This document shows positions 15,732 through 24,617 of a DNA stretch of 37,695 nt, in pieces (positions within the stretch are counted from its first letter, which is position 1; each line of letters opens with the position of its first letter). Both the position numbers and the translations under genes were made by a program. Location of the stretch: contig PUOC01000245.1 in NCBI GenBank assembly GCA_003551965.1, forward strand, positions 1 to 37,695, read 5' to 3'. Origin of the DNA: Clostridiales bacterium. Its GTDB lineage: Bacteria > Bacillota > Limnochordia > Darwinibacteriales > B1SED10-159. The notes under the pieces were generated by a model. That model ran no database searches, was not told the origin of the DNA, and worked only from the letters and a program-made list of their open reading frames with translations.

Positions 15732-17255
15732 TTAATCTTCGATATAGGCTTCATGGATATTGAGGAAATTCTGCGCTACATACGGATGCATCTCCCAACC
15801 CTTGACATGCTCTTGGGCAGCGGCGTTGTCGTATTCGTAGAAGAGAAATGCATAGGGAGCATCCTCCAATACTATCTCCTGTACCTCACGGTAGGCCGCG
15901 AGGGACTCCTCGGAGTCTGCCGGCAGGGTGCGGGCGTATTCAAGCAGTTCATCCAGCTCCGGATTGGAGTAATAGGTGAAGTTGCTTCCGCCCTCTGTGT
16001 GGAACTGGCGGTAGCTGGCTCGGTCAGGGTCTAGCTGTCCGGCCCAGCCGAGAATGAACATGTCATAGTCGTCGGAATCGAGAATACGGTCCAGAAACGC
16101 ACCCCATTCCTCGAAGACAATGTCCAACTGAATCCCTTCCTGCCCGAGGAGATAACTCATGATCTCGGCTACCTGCATCCGCACTTCGATGCCTTCCCGC
16201 GTGTAGAGGCTCATTTCGAGCGTTTCTCCGTCGGGGCCATATCCGGCTTCGGTCAACAGTTCGCGGGCCTTTTCCGGGTTATAGTCATAGCCTTCCAGCT
16301 CGTCGTGGAACCAAGGCAGCGTCGGCGGAATATTGGCTACGCCGGGTTCACCTAAGCCTTCCAGGAGCTGGTCCACAATGGCTTCACGGTCTACAAGATA
16401 GGATACGGCTTGGCGGACGCGTTTGTCGGCCAATGGCCCTACCTTGGTATTGAAGCCGATGTAGTCATAGCCCGGTGCCGGCAGGGCAAAGGCTTGAATC
16501 GAAGGATCGTCTTCGAAACTCCAATAGTCCATGGCTGATACCCGTGTTACGATATCCACTTCGCCGCCCTCGAGGGCCAGGGCTCGGGTGGACGATTCGG
16601 GGATCGGGCGGAATATGATCTCATCCAATTTCGGCTCGCCGCCCCAATAATCAGCAAAGGCAGTGAACACCATTTCATCATCCCGACGCCAAGAACTGAA
16701 TTCAAACGGCCCGGTGCCTATGGGGCTGATGTTAAACATATCCGGGTCTTCTTCGACCACGTCGTGGGGGATGATTGGCATCCTGGCCATGTTGTTGACT
16801 AGAAATGGATTGGCGCTGGATAGATGGAATGTGATGGTGTAGTCATCGACTACTTCAATCTCCTCAATGTCCTGATAAAGGGCGCGGTCCTGGGCTCCTA
16901 CCTCGGGATCCAGCACCGTAGCGATGGTGTATTCCACGTCGACAGCCGTGAACTCGCGGCCATGGTGCCAGGGAACGCCTTCCCGCAGCCAGAACGTCAA
17001 GGTCAGCTCGTCCGGGTCATAGTGCCAGTCGGTGGCCAGTCGGGCTTCCAATTCGAGATCAAGGTCATAGACAACCAGCGGTTCGAGAATGGTCAGATAC
17101 CGCGATACAGAGTCAACGTCTACCTCTGTGCGCGGATCGAATCCCGTGGCTTCGCCCGGCATACCAATGGTAATCGACGAAGCAGCAGCCGTTCCAGACA
17201 GGGCCAAGAGCCCAACCAAAACTGCTGCCAACAACATGGATCGATGAATCCTCAT
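15732..17255 (-). CDS. ABC transporter substrate-binding protein, peptide/nickel family (SBP_bac_5)
   Basis: A 507-residue extracytoplasmic solute-binding protein of the OppA/DppA family. Family landmarks are FDPRTEVDVDS near the mature N-terminus, LEARLATDWHYDPDELTLTF, FWLREGVPWHHGREFTAVDV, ISPIGTGPFEFSSWRRDDEM, RALALEGGEVDI, VRQAVSYLVDREAIV, and a C-terminal LGWAGQLDPD region. The signal peptide MRIHRSMLLAAVLVGLLALS then GTAAA|SS has no Cys at the cleavage site, so this is not a lipoprotein. Monoderm Bacillota normally anchor such proteins by a lipid; a soluble form fits a periplasm. Start ATG 17255 has GGGAGG 10 nt upstream. Permease and ATPase genes are not adjacent. Ligand probably oligopeptide. 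Confidence 0.93.
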   Translation of the reverse strand: MRIHRSMLLAAVLVGLLALSGTAAASSITIGMPGEATGFDPRTEVDVDSVSRYLTILEPLVVYDLDLELEARLATDWHYDPDELTLTFWLREGVPWHHGREFTAVDVEYTIATVLDPEVGAQDRALYQDIEEIEVVDDYTITFHLSSANPFLVNNMARMPIIPHDVVEEDPDMFNISPIGTGPFEFSSWRRDDEMVFTAFADYWGGEPKLDEIIFRPIPESSTRALALEGGEVDIVTRVSAMDYWSFEDDPSIQAFALPAPGYDYIGFNTKVGPLADKRVRQAVSYLVDREAIVDQLLEGLGEPGVANIPPTLPWFHDELEGYDYNPEKARELLTEAGYGPDGETLEMSLYTREGIEVRMQVAEIMSYLLGQEGIQLDIVFEEWGAFLDRILDSDDYDMFILGWAGQLDPDRASYRQFHTEGGSNFTYYSNPELDELLEYARTLPADSEESLAAYREVQEIVLEDAPYAFLFYEYDNAAAQEHVKGWEMHPYVAQNFLNIHEAYIED

Positions 17256-17296
17256 ACCTTATTACCTCCCAGTGATTGATATGTGTGCTGTAAACC

Positions 17297-17325
17297 AGTA
17301 TACATTTTACGAAAGAGAACGTCAA
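17297..17325 (-). promoter_or_regulatory. SigA-type promoter of the peptide-binding protein gene
   Basis: Read on the minus strand: TTGACG (-35, plus 17320-17325), a 17-nt spacer, then TATACT (-10, plus 17297-17302). It is about 40 nt upstream of the ATG, with ideal spacing and near-consensus hexamers. The rest of the 17256-17582 gap shows nothing else I can support. Confidence 0.8.
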
Positions 17326-17582
17326 CATGGGTTTTCATTGAAAATCTTGGTCAATAGAGACTTTGCGGTTCCTTTTTTCGTAAACCGTCCATTTGCCCCC
17401 AATATTGACTGCCAGTGCTGACTGCACTTGTTTATCCCGCTCAAAGTCTCATTGCCTACGATATGCTGTCCATAGCTCTTCCGTCGCCCGCCGCGAATTG
17501 GTGAGATGGTTTTGCGGGAGGTAAATCCTGGCCTGCAGCGAAGAGTAGGTAGGGATTAGATTCGAGGAATGGAGGCTGACCG

Positions 17583-18788
17583 ATGGCGGGAAGCAACCGT
17601 ATTGCCCAGGAGAAAGTGAAGCAGGCCGTGGACATTCTGCGGGAAAAGGACCTGGATTGCTGGATTACATTCACTAGAGAAAGCGACTTGACGGGCGAGC
17701 CGTGTTTGGATTTAATCTTGGACTCCAATGTTACTTGGCTGTCGGCCTTTATCGTGTTTCGGACCGGCCGAACGGCAGCCGTGGTGGGCCAGGGTGATGT
17801 GCAGGCTGTGGAGTCCATTGGTTCTTTCGACGAAGTGATCGGTTACACGCAGGACTTCAACGCTCCGTTTTTGAACCTCCTTCACGAGATGGACCCCGAG
17901 TCTATTGCAGTGAATTTCTCTAAGGATCACGAAGCTGCCGACGGTCTAAGCCACGGCATGTTTTTGATGCTAGAAGACATCTTGAGGGACACCCCTTTCC
18001 GAGAGCGCATTTGTTCTTCAGAGCCCCTGGTGTTGCCGCTCCGGGGACGAAAAACAGATGCTGAAACGGCTGCCATCCGACGAGCCGTTGCGGCCACGGA
18101 GGCCATTCTTGACGAGGTTCCCGGCCATATCCGTCCGGGGATGACTGAGATGCAGATCTACCATTGGGTTCAAGAACAAATGGCGGCCAAAGGAGCTGAA
18201 CCCGCATGGGACAATGCCTACAACCCCGGCGTATATTGTGGTCCCGACAGTCCATTAGGCCATTGCTTTCCTTCGGAAACGGTGACCTTAAAACCGGGCC
18301 AAACACTGGTTTTAGACTTCGGTCTGCAGGTTGACGGTTACTGTGCCGATATTCAGCGGACGTGGTATGCACTGAAGACCGAGGAGGCCGAGCCGCCGGT
18401 GCCCGTAAAGCAGACATTCCGTGATATGCTCGATATTTTGGAGGCGGGAGAGCGGGTGCTTATGCCCGGTAATACCGGTTGCGATGTGGACGGCGCCATG
18501 CGGCCTTTGATAACGGCAAAAGGTTACCCCGAATGGGGATTCGCCATGGGCCATGAGCTGGGACGTTCGGCCCACGATGGTGCCGTTTGTCTGGGGCCGG
18601 CGTGGCCGCGTTACGGGGAAAGTGTGCATATTCCGTTGGAGGAAGGCAATGTCTTTGCGGTCGAATGCGGCATTCGGCACAAGGAGTACGGTTACTTCCA
18701 TTTTGAGCAGGATGTGCGGATCACCCCGTCAGGCATGGAATACCTGTCAGCGAAGCAGAAGCAGATCTACTCCATTCCCACCAGCTAG
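17583..18788 (+). CDS. M24 family metallopeptidase (Xaa-Pro aminopeptidase/dipeptidase-like)
   Basis: A 401-residue pita-bread peptidase: an N-terminal creatinase-like domain (~1-160) then the M24 catalytic domain. Metal ligands are visible: the two Asp in LVLDFGLQVDGYCADIQRTW, His in AMGHELGRSAHDG, Glu in VFAVECGIRHKEYG, and the last Glu in YFHFEQDVRITPSG. It is expected to release residues next to proline from small peptides in the cytoplasm. Start ATG 17583 has GGAGG at 17571-17575, spacing 7. It is 27 nt upstream of an M29-like peptidase gene, a plausible peptide-degradation operon, and lies next to the divergent peptide-binding protein. Confidence 0.9.
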   Translation: MAGSNRIAQEKVKQAVDILREKDLDCWITFTRESDLTGEPCLDLILDSNVTWLSAFIVFRTGRTAAVVGQGDVQAVESIGSFDEVIGYTQDFNAPFLNLLHEMDPESIAVNFSKDHEAADGLSHGMFLMLEDILRDTPFRERICSSEPLVLPLRGRKTDAETAAIRRAVAATEAILDEVPGHIRPGMTEMQIYHWVQEQMAAKGAEPAWDNAYNPGVYCGPDSPLGHCFPSETVTLKPGQTLVLDFGLQVDGYCADIQRTWYALKTEEAEPPVPVKQTFRDMLDILEAGERVLMPGNTGCDVDGAMRPLITAKGYPEWGFAMGHELGRSAHDGAVCLGPAWPRYGESVHIPLEEGNVFAVECGIRHKEYGYFHFEQDVRITPSGMEYLSAKQKQIYSIPTS

Positions 18789-18815
18789 ACAGACCACAAG
18801 AAAGGGTGAAGCGAG

Positions 18816-19775
18816 ATGAATGATTGGAAACAGGCTTGTGAAGAGATGCTGCTGCAGTGTCTTAACTGGCAGAAGGGTGAATCCTTTTGCCTTCTGTATG
18901 ATCAGCCCATGGGCGAGCTCGCGGCAGCGATTGCGTCACAGGCGGCGCGATTAGACGTGGGTGAGGTGGTGCAGGTGCAGCTTACTCCCAGAAGCCGAGA
19001 TGGTGAAGAGCCGCCCTCACCAGCGGCCGCCGCTCTTAAGGCGTCGGAGGTGGCAGTGATGCTGACCTCGTGTTCGCTGTCCCATACGGCAGCGCGGCGC
19101 GCAGCCAGCGAGAAAGGGTGCCGTATCGCTTCCATTCCCAAGGCCAATCAAGAAATGCTGGTACGGGGCCTCGCCGTTGATCACAAAGCCATGGCAGAGA
19201 GGTGCCGCAGAGTGCGGGATCAGCTGGCACCAGGAGGAGTGCTTCATATCACCTCAGATAAGGGAACGGATCTGAGCATGGATATTTCCGGGCAGCCATT
19301 GTTCATGGATGCTGGCCAGCTTGGCGGAGCAGGAGCCTTCGGCAACTTGCCGGCAGGGGAAACGGCACTCACGCCGAGGGACGGTTCCACCGAGGGAGTC
19401 TTGGTGGTTGATGGCTCCATGTCTGGCGTAGGGCTTCTGGAGGAACCGCTCCGGATTCACATTGAAAACGGCGAAGCCGTTTCCATCGAAGGAGGCCCCC
19501 AGGCCCAGGTCCTGCGCGATCTGTTGGAGGCAGCGGGACCTCGCTCCGGTAACATTGCTGAACTTGGTATTGGAACGAACGACAAGGCGGAGATCTCCGG
19601 TATGGTTCTTGAGGATGAAAAGGTTATGGGCACTATCCATATTGCCCTCGGTAACGACTGTTCCATGGGAGGTACCGTGGACGTACCGATTCATCTCGAT
19701 GGAATTGTCCAGTGTCCCAGTGTTCAGCTTGCATCGGGTGAATTTCTGCTCCGGGATGGACGCCTTCTTGTTTGA
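18816..19775 (+). CDS. M29-like aminopeptidase (aminopeptidase T/leucyl aminopeptidase related)
   Basis: A 319-residue protein with the metal-site motifs of the M29/NicX-related group: AFGNLPAGETALTPRDGSTE, NIAELGIGTNDKAEISG, GTIHIALGNDCSMGG and PIHLDGIVQCPSV. These supply Glu, Glu, His, His and Asp ligands. It is shorter than classical aminopeptidase T (~400 aa), as are many members of this family; some relatives are dioxygenase-like, so the peptidase role is inferred from the M24 neighbour. Start ATG 18816, 27 nt after the M24 stop, with AAAGGGTGAAG upstream. No signal peptide, so cytoplasmic. Confidence 0.85.
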   Translation: MNDWKQACEEMLLQCLNWQKGESFCLLYDQPMGELAAAIASQAARLDVGEVVQVQLTPRSRDGEEPPSPAAAALKASEVAVMLTSCSLSHTAARRAASEKGCRIASIPKANQEMLVRGLAVDHKAMAERCRRVRDQLAPGGVLHITSDKGTDLSMDISGQPLFMDAGQLGGAGAFGNLPAGETALTPRDGSTEGVLVVDGSMSGVGLLEEPLRIHIENGEAVSIEGGPQAQVLRDLLEAAGPRSGNIAELGIGTNDKAEISGMVLEDEKVMGTIHIALGNDCSMGGTVDVPIHLDGIVQCPSVQLASGEFLLRDGRLLV

Positions 19776-19900
19776 ACATGGGTTCTTTGGCGTGCAGCCG
19801 GTGGCCATGAAGCTAAAACGCGGGAAGTACCTATCTAGGTTAGGCTAGGTTAGACGGTAGCGGTATTTTTCGCAAACGGGTTTCCTTTTCTGCTGTCATG

Positions 19901-19909
19901 TGGTATAGT
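19901..19909 (+). promoter_or_regulatory. Extended -10 promoter upstream of the DEAD-box gene
   Basis: TGGTATAGT matches TGnTATAAT with one mismatch, with an overlapping TATAAG just downstream. No good -35. It lies about 35 nt upstream of an intrinsic terminator and 128 nt upstream of the helicase ATG. Upstream, at 19834-19853, the short repeat TAGGTTAG occurs twice. Confidence 0.45.
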
Positions 19910-19943
19910 ATATAAGGACCATGAATTCAGACTAGGGAAGTGA

Positions 19944-19970
19944 CGGCATCCCGATGGGGTGCCGCTTTTT
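19944..19970 (+). terminator. Intrinsic terminator in the DEAD-box gene leader (possible attenuator)
   Basis: CGGCATCCC (19944-19952) pairs with GGGGTGCCG (19956-19964), nine pairs with one T-G, around a GAT loop, followed by CTTTTT. It sits after a likely promoter and before the helicase, so it may regulate rather than simply end the upstream operon. Confidence 0.75.
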
Positions 19971-20036
19971 GTGTGTTGAGGGCCTAATTTGGGTTCTGGG
20001 CAATACATGTGTTATAGACACGAAAGGACTGTATGG

Positions 20037-21479
20037 ATGACAAAGAAGTTCGATGAATTAGGGCTAAGTCCAGTACTAATGGAATCCGTGAAGCAGATGG
20101 GATTTGAGGAGACGACACCCATTCAGGAGCAGACGATACCTCCGGCTTTGGCCGGACGTGATGTGATGGGACAAGCACCCACAGGGACCGGCAAAACCGC
20201 CGCTTTTGGTCTTCCGATGCTCCAACGTATGGAACCTAGCGGAGGGGTGCAGAGCTTAGTTGTAACGCCCACCCGTGAGCTGGCTGTGCAGGTGGCTCAA
20301 GAACTGAACCGCCTAGGCCAGCCCAAGGGCATTCAGGCACTGCCAGTCTATGGAGGCCAAGATATCGGCCGCCAGATTCGGAGGCTTAAGGATGGCCCGG
20401 CGGTCGTGGTCGGCACACCCGGACGTCTTCTGGATCATATCCGGCGGCGAACCCTTCGCTTGCAAGGGGTGCGGGTAGCCGTACTGGACGAAGCGGACGA
20501 GATGCTCAACATGGGCTTTTTGGAAGATATCCAAGATATTCTCTCGCACGTGCCGGCGGAGCGCCAGACACTGCTGTTTTCCGCCACGATACCACCTGCT
20601 ATTCAAACGCTGTCAGGGCAGTTCATGCGCGATCCCGTACGGATCAAGGTGACCCCGCGGGTCATGACGGCGCCTAATACCGAGCAGGTCTATGTGGAGA
20701 CGAAGGAAACCAGCAAGTTTGATGTGTTCTGCAATCTATTGGACCTGCATGGGCCGGACGCAGCCATTGTGTTCAGCCGGACAAAGAAGCGCGTTGATGA
20801 ACTAACCGATGCCTTGCGGATTCGAGGCTATTCGGCCGATGGGATTCACGGCGACCTGAACCAGGCAAAGCGGGATGCGGTCATGGGGCGCTTTAAAGCC
20901 GGCGGCGTTGACGTGTTGGTGGCTACCGATGTGGCTGCCCGCGGTCTTGACATTGATCACGTCAGCCATGTTTACAATTTCGATATCCCCCAGGAGCCGG
21001 AAGGATACGTTCACAGAATCGGGCGTACTGGAAGGGCAGGCCGGTCGGGTATTGCCGTCACGTTGGTTACTCACAGTGAGATCCGCCAGCTTCGTTTCAT
21101 TGAGACGGTAACGAAGACATCGATTCGGCGGATTCCGGCTCCGACGCTGGTAGAAACGAAAGAGGGTCTGCAGAAAAAGGCCGTGACAGAGCTTCTGGAG
21201 TCCTGTGACCATCCGGACACGGAGAAGCTGCGCCGTATGGCGGAAGACCTGCTGCAGCAGACTGACGCTGTTACTGTGGCTGCAGCGGCTCTAAGGCTGC
21301 TGTCTCGTGAGCCGAACACAACGCCGGTGCAGATCAGTCGGCAGGCACCTGCAGTTTCCAAGAAATCCTTCTCCAAAGACAGGAATACCCAGCCGCGGGG
21401 CGGAAAGTCCGGGTATGGGCGCGGCAGGGGCCGGAACCAGAAAGGCGATGGGCGAAGGAAACGGTCCTATGCAGGATAG
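20037..21479 (+). CDS. DEAD-box ATP-dependent RNA helicase (CshA-like)
   Basis: Unwinds RNA in ribosome assembly and mRNA decay. In the 480 residues: Q motif GFEETTPIQ (22-30), motif I APTGTGKT (47-54), PTREL, TPGR, DEAD at 151-154, SAT at 182-184, IVFSRTKKRVDEL, ATDVAARGLDI and HRIGRTGR at 326-333. A helical C-terminal domain (~350-430) is followed by a basic Gly/Arg-rich tail (RGGKSGYGRGRGRNQKGDGR). That layout resembles Bacillota CshA. Start ATG 20037 has AAAGGA 8 nt upstream. The leader carries a promoter and terminator-like hairpin, and many cold-shock helicases are controlled through their leaders. Confidence 0.95.
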   Translation: MTKKFDELGLSPVLMESVKQMGFEETTPIQEQTIPPALAGRDVMGQAPTGTGKTAAFGLPMLQRMEPSGGVQSLVVTPTRELAVQVAQELNRLGQPKGIQALPVYGGQDIGRQIRRLKDGPAVVVGTPGRLLDHIRRRTLRLQGVRVAVLDEADEMLNMGFLEDIQDILSHVPAERQTLLFSATIPPAIQTLSGQFMRDPVRIKVTPRVMTAPNTEQVYVETKETSKFDVFCNLLDLHGPDAAIVFSRTKKRVDELTDALRIRGYSADGIHGDLNQAKRDAVMGRFKAGGVDVLVATDVAARGLDIDHVSHVYNFDIPQEPEGYVHRIGRTGRAGRSGIAVTLVTHSEIRQLRFIETVTKTSIRRIPAPTLVETKEGLQKKAVTELLESCDHPDTEKLRRMAEDLLQQTDAVTVAAAALRLLSREPNTTPVQISRQAPAVSKKSFSKDRNTQPRGGKSGYGRGRGRNQKGDGRRKRSYAG

Positions 21480-21503
21480 GGCTGGCAGTTAGGCCATGGG
21501 TAC

Positions 21504-21542
21504 GGATCACAGTCATTCCGATTGTGATCCCTTGTTGTTTTC
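21504..21542 (+). terminator. Intrinsic terminator after the DEAD-box gene
   Basis: GGATCACA (21504-21511) pairs with TGTGATCC (21523-21530) around an 11-nt loop, followed by CTTGTTGTTTTC. It begins 24 nt after the stop codon. Confidence 0.7.
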
Positions 21543-21641
21543 GGACCGAGACGGAGTGGCGGTATCGCCGGAATTCTTCGGTATCAAATCGAGAAGCAAA
21601 GAACAAACAACAAAAGGCCTTGTCGGGAGTGTTGAAGACCG

Positions 21642-23615
21642 ATGCATTTGGATGAAACACAGCAAGCCGCAGCCGCAGCCGGGCAGGGCCCGGCATTGAT
21701 TGCGGCCGGTCCCGGCTCCGGAAAGACGAGAGTCATGATTGGCCGTGCCGCGAACTTGGTGAGCGAACACCGTGTCTCTCCCGAACGAATTCTTATCATG
21801 ACCTTCACCCGCGCCGCAGCGGCGGAGATGAGCGACAGATTGGAGCGGCTGCTTGGAGGCCAGGCTCGGTTAATGCACATAAGGACCATTCATGGTTTTG
21901 CATACCAGTTGCTGCGGCATATCGACGGGCCGTTCCGTCTTCTGGATGAATCCGGACAGCGCCAAAGCATGGGTGCCATCATCCGTCGGCTTGGCATGAG
22001 CGAGGAAATGCTCGAACCGATGCTCCGTGAGCTGAGCAATGCTGTTAACCGCGGTGCTGCAATTGATGCCTATGAACCAGAAGGCCTGCAAAAGGCCGAC
22101 TTCGCTGCTGCCGCTGCTGGCTACAGCGAAGAGAAGCGCCGTGCGGACAAAATGGATTTCGACGATCTGCTGGTACGTGCTGTGCAGATTTTGGAGTCTC
22201 GGCCGGTGAGGCCAGGACGCTATGTGATGGTCGACGAATTTCAGGATACCAGTCTGCTGCAGTATCGTATGATCCGCCGATTGTCGGCTTACGAAGAAAA
22301 CCTCTGCGTTGTCGGCGACGACGATCAGTCCATATACGGCTGGCGCGGTGCAGACAGCATGATGCAGCGCTTTCTTGAGGATCACAAACAAGCTGCGGTG
22401 TGGAAATTGGCAACGAACTACCGCTCCACAGAACAAATCGTCGCGGTATCCCAGGCGATGATTCGATACAATCATGACCGGTTGGACAAGGAGTTGTCAT
22501 CCTGGCAGACCAGCCATCGCGGCCCGGGGCCGACGTTCGTCCGTCCTGAGGACGAAAAGGACGAGGCACGCTGGATACGACGACGGCTGGAGCAGGAAAG
22601 AAAACAGGGCACCCCGTGGCAGCGCATGGCTGTCATTTACCGGACCAACCGCCAGGCGGTTCTGCTGCAGCAGCAGTTGGATGCAGCCGACATTTCCTAC
22701 CGCACACTAGGCGGTGACTCCAAGCTGCTTCAGCACTGGGTATGTGGAGACCTGCAATCCTATCTGCGGGCTGCAGTCGATCCAGGGGACGGGGCGGCGT
22801 TTTTCCGCATACTCAATAGACCCGGTCGGTATTTTTCCCAGGGCATCGTGGAGCAGGCCCGGCGGGATATGACCGAACGCGGCCTGACCCCACCGGAAGC
22901 CCTGCGCTTCCGGCAGCTGCCGCCTCACTTGAATAGGGAACTCGCCAAGCTTTTGACCCAGCTGCGGCGCCTGCAGAGGCTTCCTGCCGGCCGGGCAGTG
23001 GAACACGTGCGGTATGAGATGGGATACGATCGATTTCTCCGTGAGACGTGTGAGCATCTAGGTCTGGATGCCAATGCAGCCATTGATGCCGCCCATGTCA
23101 TGACGCAGCTCGCCGGTGCTGCGGAGCCGATACCTGAGTTTCTCGATCGTCTAGACGCACCGAAACCAGGCGCCGGCCAAGGTAACCACAGTGCTGGCGT
23201 TACCCTTACGACCTGTCATTCGGCAAAGGGTTTGGAGTTTCGGGTTGTAATTGTTGCCGGCGTTGTGGAAGACCTGCTGCCGCACGAAAAAGCGCTCAAG
23301 GGGAGCGTATGGAGCAACATCGAAGAGGAGCGGCGGTTAATGTACGTGGCCATCACCCGCTGTGAAGAGAAGCTTTACATAAGCAGTCCCAAAACGTTAC
23401 GGGGCGGTGCTGCCGATACATCCCGCTTTGTCGGCGAAATGCGTAGAGGTGTCATTGTCCCCGACTTAGAACCTGGAACGGCAGTGATGCATCCGGCGTG
23501 GGGCTGCTGTCGCTTGGTAGATACCGATGGTGAATTGGTTTATCTGGAAACACCGGATGGTTCGCGAAAGCGGGTTCTTCGTTCATGGTTAGTAGAAAGG
23601 GCAGCCATCGGCTGA
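21642..23615 (+). CDS. UvrD/PcrA-family superfamily 1 DNA helicase
   Basis: A 3'-5' DNA translocase of 657 residues. Motifs: Walker A GPGSGKT (23-29), MTFTRAAAAEM, TIHGFAY, DEFQDTS (from 198), GDDDQSIYGWRGA, NYRSTEQIV, TCHSAKGLEF and EEERRLMYVAITR. The C-terminal ~50 residues (EPGTAVMHPAWGCCRLVD…YLETPDGSRKRVL) resemble the Tudor-like tail by which PcrA binds RNA polymerase. It is slightly shorter than PcrA (~720 aa), so it may be the main PcrA or a shorter paralogue. An in-frame stop at 21633 fixes the start at ATG 21642; the ribosome site (CGGGAG) is weak and far. Nothing suggests RecB or AddA. Confidence 0.93.
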   Translation: MHLDETQQAAAAAGQGPALIAAGPGSGKTRVMIGRAANLVSEHRVSPERILIMTFTRAAAAEMSDRLERLLGGQARLMHIRTIHGFAYQLLRHIDGPFRLLDESGQRQSMGAIIRRLGMSEEMLEPMLRELSNAVNRGAAIDAYEPEGLQKADFAAAAAGYSEEKRRADKMDFDDLLVRAVQILESRPVRPGRYVMVDEFQDTSLLQYRMIRRLSAYEENLCVVGDDDQSIYGWRGADSMMQRFLEDHKQAAVWKLATNYRSTEQIVAVSQAMIRYNHDRLDKELSSWQTSHRGPGPTFVRPEDEKDEARWIRRRLEQERKQGTPWQRMAVIYRTNRQAVLLQQQLDAADISYRTLGGDSKLLQHWVCGDLQSYLRAAVDPGDGAAFFRILNRPGRYFSQGIVEQARRDMTERGLTPPEALRFRQLPPHLNRELAKLLTQLRRLQRLPAGRAVEHVRYEMGYDRFLRETCEHLGLDANAAIDAAHVMTQLAGAAEPIPEFLDRLDAPKPGAGQGNHSAGVTLTTCHSAKGLEFRVVIVAGVVEDLLPHEKALKGSVWSNIEEERRLMYVAITRCEEKLYISSPKTLRGGAADTSRFVGEMRRGVIVPDLEPGTAVMHPAWGCCRLVDTDGELVYLETPDGSRKRVLRSWLVERAAIG

Positions 23616-23664
23616 CGGTTCATGAGCTGCTGGCTCTGCTGAGTTCGTCAAAAGGAGTGTTTCC

Positions 23665-24033
23665 ATGGAAACCATTGTCATTGCCCTGGAACCAGAGGAG
23701 GATATGCTGCAGGCTATTCTGGAGGCACTAGCACGCGAATCGGTAGCCAATGCCGTCGTCCTGTCGGGGGTGGGCACCCTATCGAGGGTGATGGTGTCTA
23801 AGGTTGGCCATTGCAGACCCCAGAAGCATGACGGCATTGTTGATCTGCTGTCGCTCCAAGGCATCATTGCCGATGGAGAAGCGAGTGTATACCTTTCTGC
23901 GGCGAATGTTCAAGGTACCTTTGGAGGGCGCCTGCTGACGGGAACCATGGTGGATACTGCCGCGGAAGTGGTACTGGGATGTCTCGAACAGTCTTTGGAA
24001 CGGCGTTCTGGAGAGTTACATCCAAAGGAATAG
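23665..24033 (+). CDS. PPC (DUF296) domain protein lacking the usual histidines
   Basis: A one-domain protein of 122 residues: ANAVVLSGVGTLSRVMVSKV, DLLSLQGIIADGEASVYLSA, FGGRLLTGTMVDTAAEVVLG. This is the plant-and-prokaryote-conserved fold, often trimeric. Family members usually have HxH in the …HLH… strand and a His in GGHL, which can bind metal; here these are S, Y and R (EASVYLS, GGRLL). So metal binding is unlikely. Some family members bind DNA, most have no proven role. Start ATG 23665 has AAAAGGAG upstream, spacing 7-8. Confidence 0.82.
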   Translation: METIVIALEPEEDMLQAILEALARESVANAVVLSGVGTLSRVMVSKVGHCRPQKHDGIVDLLSLQGIIADGEASVYLSAANVQGTFGGRLLTGTMVDTAAEVVLGCLEQSLERRSGELHPKE

Positions 24034-24461
24034 GTCTTCGGACGCCGGGCATAGCGCTTAGACTACTTCTGCACCGTCCTTTCACTGAAAAGGAATGCTG
24101 GCACCGGTTCGGAGTCTCGGAGCATGAAGACCAGATATCTGTCGCACCACTATGTGGGAATCGAAAGACCCGGTCCCCGTTGTGACTCGGCTCAGAGACC
24201 GGCGTTGTCCTGCCTGCCCGGCGATCTCCCATCGGGACCGCGGTTCCATGGACCGTTGTCCGGGCTGTTTCGTTGACAGTGAGCCTGACAGCGAAGCTCT
24301 AAGCGGGGCCTGGCCTGCATCGGTGTTCCATGCCATTGGCGGCGAACCCATGTACGTTTGCGGTTAAGTCGTCTCTGCTTCACGTTCGGACCATGGTTGG
24401 TCCCATTGGGCTTGGATCTGCGCCAGAGCGTGGAAGGTCCAACGGCAGTCCAGGCCGGATC

Positions 24462-24500
24462 TTGACATACTCCCCATGGCTAAAGGGGCTTCACGCTGGC
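24462..24500. mobile_element. Relic of an IS200/IS605-type element end
   Basis: TTGACATACTCCCC followed by ATGGC, TAAAGGGG and CTTCACGC matches the terminal hairpin typical of IS200/IS605 (IS1341-like tnpB) elements, whose right end commonly reads …GGGGAGTATGTCAA on the other strand. The hairpin is imperfect here. No TnpA or TnpB frame is recognisable nearby, so this is a solo or decayed end. Confidence 0.45.
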
Positions 24501-24588
24501 CCTAGAAAATGCGGGGCTCCCGTGCCAAGCTTTTGCGGCACTGCAGGATAGAGGCTGGCTGCCTTCATGGAAACCCTGTTTGTGCCCA

Positions 24589-24617
24589 TTGCGGCAGCAA
24601 AAATATCAGAATATAGT
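24589..24617 (+). promoter_or_regulatory. Promoter-like site in an AT-rich patch
   Basis: TTGCGG (24589-24594), a 17-nt spacer, then TATAGT (24612-24617), inside a 40-nt AT-rich island. No gene with a ribosome site follows until the MarR gene about 700 nt away. Confidence 0.4.

Noticed and set aside
24152-24367. Small ORF with two CxxC pairs as a zinc-ribbon protein
   Set aside because: CPAC and CPGC are suggestive, but there is no ribosome site at any plausible start and the rest is not recognisable. Kept only as a remark in the gene-poor stretch.
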